In this document: positions 1-11,400 of the stretch, piece after piece | How the letters are laid out: every line of letters starts with the position of its first letter | Numbering within the stretch: the first letter of the stretch is position 1 | NCBI GenBank assembly: GCA_039621445.1 | Contig: CP154954.1 | Coordinates: forward strand, 2,604,001-2,668,000 | Origin: Euglena gracilis | Lineage: Eukaryota > Euglenida > Euglenophyceae > Euglenales | Length of the DNA stretch: 64,000 nt | Direction of reading: 5' to 3' | Position numbers and translations under genes: made by a program | Notes under the pieces: model-generated | The model's input: the letters and a program-made list of their open reading frames with translations, nothing else | The model's database searches: none | What the model was told of the DNA's origin: nothing

Positions 1-502
1 CGAAGGGGTCCAAACTGGGTAGGATTCGCCAACCCCCCCTGGATAAGCCCCCCCCCCTTTGGACGGCCAAAAAATGTCAATTTTCAAAATATCTCCAAAA
101 TGAAGCCAAACCAAAGGAAATGTCCGGAGACCTAATTTGAAGCCCTTGGAACGCCCTATCTACCGGTATTTTGATTTCCCCGCAACTCCCCGCCTAGCCC
201 GAGATACGGCCGTTTTCGGCGCAGACGGCCGTTTTGTACACTTTTCCCTCTGTTCGACTTAGCCGTTTTCGGGGGGTGGGGGGTCAAAAAATCGATGTTT
301 TCAAAATTTCTCGAAAATGATGCAAAATCAAAGGAAATGTCCAGAGACCTAAATTGAAGCCCTTGGAACGCTCTATGTACTGTGATTTTGGTTTCCCCGC
401 AACTCACCGCCCAGCCCGAGATACGGCCGTTTTTTGGCCAATTTGGGCCATTTCAAGCCATTTTGTACACTTTTCCCTCTGTTCGACTTGGCCATTTTCG
501 GC
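1..502 (+). repeat. Satellite left-flank module, copy 1
   Basis: This module precedes the first 163-bp array. Its first ~230 bases recur at 2,238-2,466, and its opening words recur at 15,885-15,912, so it marks the boundary of a higher-order repeat. It also holds a local duplication: about 100-230 and 330-460 share the same order of words (a 'ggaaatgtcc' block, 'gaagcccttggaacg', 'gatttccccgcaactc', 'gcccgagatacggccgt'). No gene is seen; open frames here are by-products of composition. Confidence 0.85.
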
Positions 503-1889
503 CAAAAAGTCGAAAAAAATCGAAAAAATTTTTTTCGCCCGAAACGATGTTTTTTGGCCTCCCGGACCCGGAAAAACCGTTTTCGAGCCGAAAACGAGCG
601 TTTTTCGACCCGCCGGGGCCCCGTTTTGGGCCGCCGACCCATTGACTTTGGGTCAAAACCGGGTCAAAAAAGTCGAAAAAAATCGAAAAAATTTTTTTTG
701 CCCCAAAAGATTTATTTTTGGCGTCCGGGACCCGGGAAAACTGTTTTTTGTGCCGAAAACGAGCGTTTTTCGACCCGCCGGCGCCCCGTTTTGGGCCGCC
801 GACCCATTGACTTTGGGTCAAAACCGGGTCGAAAAAGTCGAAAAAAATCGAAAAAAAATTTTTTGCCCGAAACGATGTTTTTTGGCCTCCCAGACCCAGA
901 AAAACTGTTTTTCAGCCGAAAACGAGCGTTTTTCGACCCACCAGCGCCCCGTTTTGGGCCGCCGACCCATTGACTTTGGGTCAAAACCGGGTCGAAAAAG
1001 TCGAAAAAAATCGAAAATTTTTTTTGCCCGAAACGATGTTTTTTGGCCTCCCAGACCCGGAAAACTGTTTTTGAGCCGAAAACGAGCGTTTTTCGACCCG
1101 CCAGCGCCCCGTTTTGGACCGCCGACCCATTGACTTTGGGTCAAAACCGGGTCGAAAAAGTCGAAAAAAATCGAAAAATTTTATTTTGCCCGAAACGATG
1201 TTTTTTGGCCTCCCGGTCCCGGAAAAACTGTTTTTGAGCCGAAAACAAGCGTTTTTCGACCCGCCAGGGCCCCGTTCTGGGCCGCCGACCCATTGACTTT
1301 GGGTCAAAACCGGGTCGAAAAAGTCGAAAAAAATCGAAAAATTTTATTTTGCCCGAAACGATGTTTTTTGGCCTCCCAGACCCGGAAAACTGTTTTTGAG
1401 CCGAAAACGAGCGTTTTTCGACCCGCCAGCGCCCCGTTTTGGACCGCCGACCCATTGACTTTGGGTCAAAACCGGGTCAAAAAAGTCGAAAAAAATCGAA
1501 AAATTTATTTTGCCCGAAACGATGTTTTTTGGCCTCCCGGTCCCGGAAAAACTGTTTTTGAGCCGAAAACAAGCGTTTTTCGACCCGCCAGCGCCCCGTT
1601 TTGGGCCGCCGACCCATTGACTTTGGGTCAAAACCGGGTCGAAAAAGTCGAAAAAAATCGAAAAATTTTATTTTTGCCCGAAACGATGTTTTTTGGCCTC
1701 CCAGACCTGGAAAAACTGTTTTTCAGCCGAAAACGAGCGTTTTTCGACCCGCCAGCGCCCCGTTTTGGGCCGCCGACCCCGTTGACTTTGGGTCAAAACC
1801 GGTCGAAAAAGTCGAAAAAAAATCGAAATTTTTTTTTTTTGCCCGAACATAAAATGTTTTTGGCCTCCCGGGACCCGTAAAAACTGTTT
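503..1889 (+). repeat. 163-bp satellite array 1
   Basis: Eight to nine head-to-tail copies of a unit of about 163 bp. Each unit has the same order: 'ttgactttgggtcaaaaccg', 'gaaaaagtcgaaaaaaatcg', an A/T run, 'gcccgaaacgatg', 'ggcctccc', 'gagccgaaaacgagcg', 'cgacccgcc' and 'ccgttttgggccgccg'. Copies here are more diverged than in array 2 (for example cagaccc against cggaccc, and cagccg against gagccg). Confidence 0.95.
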
Positions 1890-2237
1890 TCGAGCCTAAA
1901 TGACCTTTTTTGACGCCAACACCGGCGCCCTGTTTTCTGGCACCAACCCATGGATTTTTCAGGCAAAAGAGCTCCCATGGATTGGCGGTATGTATGGAGG
2001 GTCGCTGAGCTCTTATCCCTTGTATGGGTAAGAGCGAAGCTTACCCCTGGGGAAAACCCTCCCCGAACCCCCCCCCTCCCCCCCCCCCCTCGGGCCCCTC
2101 GGAACCGCGGATTATCACCATGATCCCGGCCCCGTTCCCACATTTTTTTTTTTTCAGCAAGAGCGACTGGATGTCCTAGTTTCCGAATCACCTGGGTTTG
2201 ACCCCCAACATCCCCGGCCAGGCCGATTTATTCAAGC
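1890..2237 (+). repeat. Satellite right-flank module, copy 1
   Basis: This non-satellite module ends array 1. It contains 'aggcaaaagagctcc', 'gctgagctcttatccctt', 'gcgaagcttacccctgggga', a C-rich stretch, 'atgatcccggcc' and 'gagcgactgg'. The same words in the same order follow array 2 at 15,510-15,885. Confidence 0.8.
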
Positions 2238-2466
2238 GCGAAGGGGTCCAACTGGGTATGATTCGCCACGCACCCCTGGATAAGCCCCCGCCCCCCTTTT
2301 GGACGGCCAAAAATCGTCAATATTTCAAAATTCTCCAAATGAAGCCAAACAAAGGAAATGTCCGATACCTAATTTGAAGCCCTTGGAACAGCCCTATCTA
2401 ACTACCGGTAATTTTGATTTCCCCGCCACTCCCCGGCCTAGCCCGAGTAACGGCGTTTCGGCGAAA
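2238..2466 (+). repeat. Satellite left-flank module, copy 2
   Basis: Second copy of the module at position 1, starting with 'cgaaggggtccaactggg' and running through 'gaagcccttggaac' and 'gatttccccgcc' directly into array 2. It lacks the internal duplication of copy 1. Confidence 0.85.
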
Positions 2467-4959
2467 GTCGAAAAAAATCGAAAAAAAATTTTTTGCCCGA
2501 AACGATGTTTTTTGGCCTCCCGGACCCGGAAAAACTGTTTTTGAGCCGAAAACGAGCGTTTTTCGACCCGCCGTCGCCCCGTTTTGGGCCGCCGACCCAT
2601 TGACTTTGGGTCAAAACCGGGTCGAAAAAGTCGAAAAAAATCGAAAAATTTTTTTGCCCGAAACGATGTTTTTTGGCCTCCCAGACCCAGAAAAACTGTT
2701 TTTTAGCCGAAAACGAGCGTTTTTCGACCCGCCAGCGCCCCGTTTTGGGCCGCCGACCCATTGACTTTGGGTCAAAACCGGGTCGAAAAAGTCGAAAAAA
2801 ATCGAAAAAATTTTTTTTTGCCCGAAACGATGTTTTTTGGCCTCCCAGACCCAGAAAAACTGTTTTTGAGCCGAAAACGAGCGTTTTTCGACCCGCCAGC
2901 GCCCCGTTTTGGGCCGCCGACCCATTGACTTTGGGTCAAAACCGGGTCGAAAAAGTCGAAAAAAATCGAAAAAAAATTTTTTTGCCCGAAACGATGTTTT
3001 TTGGCCTCCGGGACCCGGAAAAACTGTTTTGAGCCGAAAACGAGCGTTTTTCGACCCGCCAGCGCCCCGTTTTGGGCCGCCGACCCATTGATTTTGGGTC
3101 AAAACCGGGTCGAAAAAGTCGAAAAAAATCGAAAAAAATTTTTTTTGCCCGAAACGATGTTTTTTGGCCTCCCGGACCCAGAAAAACTTTTTTTGGGCCG
3201 AAAACGAGCGTTTTTCGACCCGCCAGCGCCCCGTTTTGGGCCGCCGACCCATTGACTTTGGGTCAAAACCGGGTCGAAAAAGTCGAAAAAAATCGAAAAA
3301 AATTTTTTGCCCGAAACGATGTTTTTTGGCCTCCCGGACCCAGAAAAAACTGTTTTTGAGCCGAAAACGAGCGTTTTTCGACCCGCCAGCGCCCCGTTTT
3401 GGGCCGCCGACCCATTGACTTTGGGTCAAAACCGGGTCGAAAAAGTCGAAAAAAATCGAAAAAAATTTTTTTGCCCGAAACGATGTTTTTGGCCTCCCGG
3501 GCCCGGAAAAACTGTTTTTGAGCCGAAAACGAGCGTTTTTCGACCCACCAGCGCCCCGTTTTGGGCCGCCGACCCATTGACTTTGGGTCAAAACCGGGTC
3601 GAAAAAGTCGAAAAAAATCGAAAAAATTTTTTTTGCTCGAAACGATGTTTTTGTGCCTCCCGGACCCAGAAATACTGTTTTGTCAGCCGAAAACGAGCGT
3701 TTTTCGACCCGCCAGCGCCCCGTTTTGGGCCGCCGACCCATTGACTTTGGGTCAAAACCGGGTCGAAAAAGTCGAAAAAAATCGAAAAAATTTTTTTTGC
3801 CCGAAACGATGTTTTTTGGCCTCCCGGACCCAGAAAAACTGTTTTTGAGCCGAAAACGAGCGTTTTTCGACCCGCCAGCGCCCCGTTTTGGGCCGCCGAC
3901 CCATTGACTTTGGGTCAAAACCGGGTCGAAAAAGTCGAAAAAAATCGAAAAAATTTTTTTTTTGCCCGAAACGATGTTTTTTGGCCTCCCGGACCCAGAA
4001 AAACTGTTTTTGAGCCGAAAACGAGCGTTTTTCGACCCGCCAGCGCCCCGTTTTGGGCCGCCGACCCATTGACTTTGGGTCAAAACCGGGTCGAAAAAGT
4101 CGAAAAAAATCGAAAAAATTTTTTTTTGCCCGAAACGATGTTTTTTGGCCTCCCGGACCCAGAAAAACTGTTTTTGAGCCGAAAACGAGCGTTTTTCGAC
4201 CCGCCAGCGCCCCGTTTTGGGCCGCCGACCCATTGACTTTGGGTCAAAACCGGGTCGAAAAAGTCGAAAAAAATCGAAAAAAATTTTTTTTGCCCGAAAC
4301 GATGTTTTTTGGCCTCCCGGACCCAGAAAAACTGTTTTTGAGCCGAAAACGAGCGTTTTTCGACCCGCCAGCGCCCCGTTTTGGGCCGCCGACCCATTGA
4401 CTTTGGGTCAAAACCGGGTCGAAAAAGTCGAAAAAAATCGAAAAAAAATTTTTTTTTGCCCGAAACGATGTTTTTTCGCTGGCCTCCCCGACCCAGAACA
4501 ACTGTTTTTTGAGCTAAAAACGAGCGTTTTTCAACCCGCCAGCGCCCCCTTTTGGGCCGCCGACCCATTGACTTTGGGTCAAAACCGGGTCAAAAAAGTC
4601 GCAAAAAATCGAAAAAGTTTTTTCTTTGCCCGAAACGATGTTTTTTGGCCTCCCGGACCCAGAAAAACTGTGTTTTAGCCGAAAACGAGCGTTTTTCGAC
4701 CCGCCAGCGCCCCGTTTTGGGCCGCCGACCCATTGACTTTGGGTCAAAACCGGGTCGAAAAAGTCGAAAAAAATCGAAAAAAATTTTTTTGCCCGAAACG
4801 ATGTTTTTTGGCCTCCCGGACCCAGAAAAACTGTTTTTGAGCCGAAAACGAGCGTTTTTTGACTCGCCAGCGCCCCGTTTTGGGCCGCCGACCCATTGAC
4901 TTTGGGTCAAAACCGGGTCGAAAAAGTCGAAAAAAATCGAAAAAATTTTTTTTGCCCGA

Positions 4960-4960
4960 A

Positions 4961-4994
<34 letters not shown>

Positions 4995-5053
4995 CGAGGT
5001 TTTGTTTGGGTCCGTCACGGGTGGAGGGGCGGGGCGCAGAGAGAAACGTTGGC
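4960..5053 (+). other. Foreign patch with long G run inside the satellite
   Basis: A run of more than 30 G, followed by about 60 bases of unrelated sequence, replaces the 'acgatg...ctgttttt' part of one unit. The array resumes in register afterwards. Confidence 0.7.
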
Positions 5054-6619
5054 TGTTTTGAGCCGAAAACGAGCGTTTTTCGACCCGCCAGCGCCCCGTT
5101 TTGGGCCGCCGACCCATTGACTTTGGGTCAAAACCGGGTCGAAAAAGTCGAAAAAAATCGAAAAAATTTTTTTTGCCCGAAACGATGTTTTTTGGCCTCC
5201 CGGACCCAGAAAAACTGTTTTTGAGCCGAAAACGAGCGTTTTTCGACCCGCCAGCGCCCCGTTTTGGGCCGCCGACCCATTGACTTTGGGTCAAAACCGG
5301 GTCGAAAAAGTCGAAAAAAATCGAAAAAATTTTTTTTGCCCGAAACGATGTTTTTGGCCTCCCGGACCCAGGAAAAACTGTTTTTGAGCCGAAAACGAGC
5401 TTTTTTCGACCCGCCAGCGCCCCGTTTTGGGCCGCCGACCCATTGACTTTGGGTCAAAACCGGGTCGAAAAAGTCGAAAAAAATCGAAAAAAATTTTTTT
5501 GCCCGAAACGATGTTTTTTTGGCCTCCCGGACCCAGAAAAACTGTTTTTGAGCCGAAAACGAGCGCTTTCGACCCGCCAGCGCCCCGTGTTGGGCCGCCA
5601 ACCCATTGACTTTGGGTCAAAACCGGTCAAAAAAGTCCAAAAAAATCGAAAAAATTTTTTTGCCCGAAACGATGTTTTTTGGCCTCCCGGACCCAGAAAA
5701 ACTGTTTTTGAGCCGAAAACGAGCGTTTTTCGACCCGCCAGCGCCCCGTTTTGGGCCGCCGACCCATTGACTTTGGGTCAAAACCGGGTCGAAAAAGTCG
5801 AAAAAAATCGAAAAAGATTTTTTTGCCCGAAACGATGTTTTTTGGCCTCCCGGACCCAGAAAAACTGTTTTTGAGCCGAAAACGAGCGTTTTTCGACCCG
5901 CCAGCGCCCCGTTTTGGGCCGCCGACCCATTGACTTTGGGTCAAAACCGGGTCGAAAAAGTCGAAAAAAATCGAAAAATTTTTTTGCCCGAAACGATGTT
6001 TTTTTGGCCTCCCAGACCCAGAAAAACTGTTTTTCAGCCGAAAACGAGCGTTTTTCGACCCGCCAGCGCCCCGTTTTGGGCCGCCGACCCATTGACTTTG
6101 GGTCAAAACCGGGTCGAAAAAGTCGAAAAAATCGAAAAAATTTTTTTTTGCCAGAAACGATGTTTTTTGGCCTCCCGGACCCAGAAAAACTGTTTTTGAG
6201 CAGAAAACGAGAATTTTTCGACACGCCAGCGCCCCGTTTTGGGCCGCCGACCCATTGACTTTGGGTCAAAACCGGGTCGAAAAAGTCGAAAAAAATCGAA
6301 AAATAATTTTTTTGCCCGAAACGATGTTTTTTGGCCTCCCGGACCCAGAAAAACTGTTTTTTTTTTTTTTTCGAGCGTTTTTCGACCCGCCAGCGCCCCG
6401 TTTTGGGCCGCCGACCCATTGACTTTGGGTCAAAACCGGGTCGAAAAAGTCGAAAAAAATCGAAAAAAATTTTTTTGCCCGAAACGATGTTTTTTGGCCT
6501 CCCGGACCCAGAAAAACTGTTTTTGAGCTGAAAACGAGCGTTTTTCGACCCCCCACCGCCGCGTTTTGGGCCGCCGACCCATTGACTTTGGGTCAAAACC
6601 GGGTCGAAAAAGTCGAAAA

Positions 6620-6985
6620 ATCCAAAAAAAATTTTTTTGCCCGAAACGATGTTTTTTTGGCCTCCCCGGAAAAAAAAACTGTTTTTTGAGCCGAAAAAAC
6701 CAACGAGCCGTTTTTCGACCCGCCAGCGCCGTTTTTTTCGCCCCGTTTTGGGCCGCCGACCCATTGACTTTGGGTCAAAACCGGGTCGAAAAAGTCGAAA
6801 AAAATCGAAAAAAAAAATTTTTTTTGCCCGAAACGATGTTTTTTGGCACAGGCCACGTTGGGCCGCCCGACCACATGGGACTTTGGGTCAGAAACCGGAG
6901 GTCGAAAAAAGTCCGAAAAAAAATCGAAAAAAAAATTTTGCCGAAACGATTTTTTGGGCCTCCCGGACCCAGAAAAAAACTGTTT
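6620..6985 (+). repeat. Degenerate satellite units
   Basis: Two or three consecutive units carry many small insertions (for example the patch with 'gcacaggccacgttgggc' and extra bases in most homopolymers). Units on both sides are nearly canonical. This may be a local mutation cluster or consensus error in the assembly. Confidence 0.6.
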
Positions 6986-8439
6986 TTGAGCCGAAAACGA
7001 GCGTTTTTCGACCCGCCAGCGCCCCGTTTTGGGCCGCCGACCCATTGACTTTGGGTCAAAACCGGGTCGAAAAAGTCGAAAAAAATCGAAAAAAATTTTT
7101 TTTTGCCCGAAACGATGTTTTTTGGCCTCCCGGACCCAGAAAAACTGTTTTTGAGCCGAAAACGAGCGTTTTTCGACCCGCCAGCGCCCCGTTTTGGGCC
7201 GCCGACCCATTGACTTTGGGTCAAAACCGGGTCGAAAAAGTCGAAAAAAATCGAAAAAATTTTTTTGCCCGAAACGATGTTTTTGGGCTTCCGGGCCCAG
7301 AAAAAATTGTTTTTGATCGGAAAACGAGCTTTTTTCGACCCGCCAGCACACCGTTTTTGGCCGCCAACCCATTGACTTTATGTCAAAAAAAGGTCGAAAA
7401 AGTCAAAAAAAAACGAAAAAAAAAATTTTTTTTGCCCGAAACGATGTTTTTTGGCCTCCCGGACCCAGAAAAACTGTTTTTGAGCCGAAAACGAGCGTTT
7501 TTCGACCCGCCAGCGCCCCGTTTTGGGCCGCCGACCCATTGACTTTGGGTCAAAACCGGGTCGAAAAAGTCGAAAAAAATCGAAAAATTTTTTTTGCCCG
7601 AAACGATGTTTTTTGGCCTCCCGGACCCAGAAAAACTGTTTTTGAGCCGAAAACGAGCGTTTTTCGACCCGCCAGCGCCCCGTTTTGGGCCGCCGACCCA
7701 TTGACTTTGGGTCAAAACCGGGTCGAAAAAGTCGAAAAAAATCGAAAAAATTTTTTTGCCCGAAACGATGTTTTTGCGCCTCCCGGACCCAGAAAAACTG
7801 TTTTTGAGCCGAAAACGAGCGTTTTTCGACCCGCCAGCGCCCCGTTTTGGGCCGCCGACCCATTGACTTTGGGTCAAAACCGGGTCGAAAAAGTCGAAAA
7901 AAATCGAAAAAATTTTTTGCCCGAAACGATGTTTTTTGGCCTCCCGGACCCAGAAAAACTGTTTTTGAGCCGAAAACGAGCGTTTTTCGACCCGCCAGCG
8001 CCCCGTTTTGGGCCGCCGACCCATTGACTTTGGGTCAAAACCGGGTCGAAAAAGTCGAAAAAAATCGAAAAAATTTTTTTGCCCGAAACGATGTTTTTTG
8101 GCCTCCCGGACCCAGAAAAAGACTGTTTTTGAGCCGAAAACGAGCGTTTTTCGACCCGCCAGCGCCCCGTTTTGGGCCGCCGACCCATTGACTTTGGGTC
8201 AAAACCGGGTCGAAAAAGTCGAAAAAATCGAAAAAAATTTTTTTGCCCGAAACGATGTTTTTTGGCCTCCCGGACCCAGAAAAACTGTTTTTGAGCCGAA
8301 AACGAGCGTTTTTCGACCCGCCAGCGCCCCGTTTTGGGCCGCCGACCCATTGACTTTGGGTCAAAACCGGGTCGAAAAAGTCGAAAAAATCTGAAAATTT
8401 TATTCGTTGCCCGACGACGAAACGATGTTTTTGGCCTCC

Positions 8440-8458
8440 CGGTCCCGGAGAAAGAAAA

Positions 8459-8496
<38 letters not shown>
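8440..8496 (+). repeat. Poly-A insertion within a satellite unit
   Basis: After 'ccggtcccggagaaag' a run of about 33 A interrupts the unit before 'ctgttttt'. A shorter T-run replacement occurs at about 6,356-6,372. Both are consistent with homopolymer slippage or assembly noise. Confidence 0.7.
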
Positions 8497-11400
8497 GTTT
8501 TTGACCCGAAAACGAGCGTTTTTCGACCCGCCAGCGCCCCGTTTTGGGCCGCCGACCCATTGACTTTGGGTCAAAACCGGGTCGAAAAAGTCGAAAAAAA
8601 TCGAAAAAAATTTTTTTGCCCGAAACGATGTTTTTTGGTTTTTTTGACCCGGAAAAACTGTTTTTGAGCCGAAAACGAGCGTTTTTCGACCCGCCAGCGC
8701 CCCGTTTTGGGCCGCCGACCCATTGACTTTGGGTCAAAACCGGGTCGAAAATGGCGAAAAAAATCGAAAAAATTTTTTTGCCCGAAACGATGTTTTTTGG
8801 CCTCCCGGACCCAGAAAAAATGTTTTTTGGCCGAATATGAGCGTTTTTCGACCCGCCAGCGCCCCGTTTTGGGCCGCCGACCCATTGACTTTGGGTCAAA
8901 ACCGGGTCGAAAAAGTCGAAAAAAATCGAAAAATTTTTTTTGCCCGAAACGATGTTTTTTGGCCTCCCGGACCCAGAAAAACTGTTTTTGAGCCGAAAAC
9001 GAGCGTTTTTCGACCCGCCAGCGCCCCGTTTTGGGCCGCCGACCCATTGACTTTGGGTCAAAACCGGGTCGAAAAAGTCGAAAAAATTTTTTTTGCCCGA
9101 AACGATGTTTTTTGGCCTCCCGGACCCAGAAAAACTGTTTTTGAGCCGAAAACGAGCGTTTTTCGACCCGCCAGCGCCCCGTTTTGGGCCGCCGACCCAT
9201 TGACTTTGGGTCAAAACCGGGTCGAAAAAGTCGAAAAAAATCGAAAAAAATTTTTTTGCCCGAAACGATGTTTTTTGGCCTCCCGGACCCAGAAAAAACT
9301 GTTTTTGAGCCGAAAACGAGCGTTTTTCGACCCGCCAGCGCCCCGTTTTGGGCCGCCGACCCATTGACTTTGGGTCAAAACCGGGTCGAAAAAGTCGAAA
9401 AAAATCGAAAAAATTTTTTTGCCCGAAACGATGTTTTTTGGCCTCCCGGACCCAGAAAAACTGTTTTTGAGCCGAAAACGAGCGTTTTTCGACCCGCCAG
9501 CGCCCCGTTTTGGGCCGCCGACCCATTGACTTTGGGTCAAAACCGGGTCGAAAAAGTCGAAAAAAATCGAAAAAATTTTTTTTGCCCGAAACGATGTTTT
9601 TGGCCTCCCGGACCCAGAAAAACTGTTTTTGAGCCGAAAACGAGCGTTTTTCGACCCGCCAGCGCCCCGTTTTGGGCCGCCGACCCATTTATGGGTCAAA
9701 ACCGGGTCGAAAAAGTAAAAAAAAAATCGAAAAATTTTTTTTGCCCGAAACGATGTTTTTTGGCCTCCCGGACCCGGAAAAACTGTTTTTGAGCCGAAAA
9801 CGAGCGTTTTTCGACCCGCCAGCGCCCCGTTTTGGGCCGCCGACCCATTGACTTTGGGTCAAAACCGGGTCGAAAAAGTCGAAAAAAAAATCGAAAAATT
9901 TTTTTTTGCCCGAAACGATGTTTTTTGGCCTCCCGGACCCAGAAAAACTGTTTTTTTAGCCGAAAACGAGCGTTTTTCGACCCGCCAGCGCCCCGTTTTG
10001 GGCCGCCGACCCATTGACTTTGGGTCAAAACCGGGTCAAAAAAGTCGAAAAAAATCGAAAAAAATTTTTTTTGCCCGAAACGATGTTTTTTGGCCTCCCG
10101 GACCCAGAAAAACTGTTTTTGAGCCGAAAACGAGCGTTTTTCGACCCGCCAGCGCCCCGTTTTGGGCCGCCGACCCATTGACTTTGGGTCAAAACCGGGT
10201 CGAAAAAGTCGAAAAAATCGAAAATTTTTTTTTTGCCCGAAACGATGTTTTTTGGCCTCCCGGACCCAGAAAAACTGTTTTTGAGCCGAAAACGAGCGTT
10301 TTTCGACCCGCCAGCGCCCCGTTTTGGGCCGCCGACCCATTGACTTTGGGTCAAAACCGGGTCGAAAAAGTCGAAAAAAATCGAAAAAAATTTTTTTTGC
10401 CCGAAACGATGTTTTTTGGCCTCCCGGACCCAGAAAAACTGTTTTTAGCCGAAAACGAGCGTTTTTCGACCCGCCAGCGCCCCGTTTTGGGCCGCCGACC
10501 CATTGACTTTGGGTCAAAACCGGGTCGAAAAAGTCGAAAAAAATCGAAAAAATTTTTTTTGCCCGAAACGATGTTTTTTGGCCTCCCGGACCCAGAAAAA
10601 CTGTTTTTTGAGCCGAAAACGAGCGTTTTTCGACCCGCCAGCGCCCCGTTTTGGGCCGCCGACCCATTGACTTTGGGTCAAAACCGGGTCGAAAAAGTCG
10701 AAAAAAATCGAAAAAAATTTTTTTTGCCCGAAACGATGTTTTTTGGCCTCCCGGACCCAGAAAAACTGTTTTTGAGCCGAAAACGAGCGTTTTTCGACCC
10801 GCCAGCGCCCCGTTTTGGGCCGCCGACCCATTGACTTTGGGTCAAAACCGGGTCGAAAAAGTCGAAAAAAATCGAAAAAAATTTTTTGCCCGAAACGATG
10901 TTTTTTGGCCTCCCGGACCCAGAAAAACTGTTTTTTGAGCCGAAAACGAGCGTTTTTCGACCCGCCAGCGCCCCGTTTTGGGCCGCCGACCCATTGACTT
11001 TGGGTCAAAACCGGGTCGAAAAAGTCGAAAAAAATCGAAAAAAATTTTTTGCCCGAAACGATGTTTTTTGGCCTCCCGGACCCAGAAAAACTGTTTTTGA
11101 GCCGAAAACGAGCGTTTTTCGACCCGCCAGCGCCCCGTTTTGGGCCGCCGACCCATTGACTTTGGGTCAAAACCGGGTCGAAAAAGTCGAAAAAAATCGA
11201 AAAAAATTTTTTGCCCGAAACGATGTTTTTTGGCCTCCCGGACCCAGAAAAAACTGTTTTTGAGGTGAAAACGAGCGTTTTTCGACCCGCCAGCGCCCCG
11301 TTTTGGGCCGCCGACCCATTGACTTTGGGTCAAAACCGGGTCGAAAAAGTCGAAAAAAATCGAAAAAAATTTTTCTGCCCGAAACGATGTTTTTTGGCCT

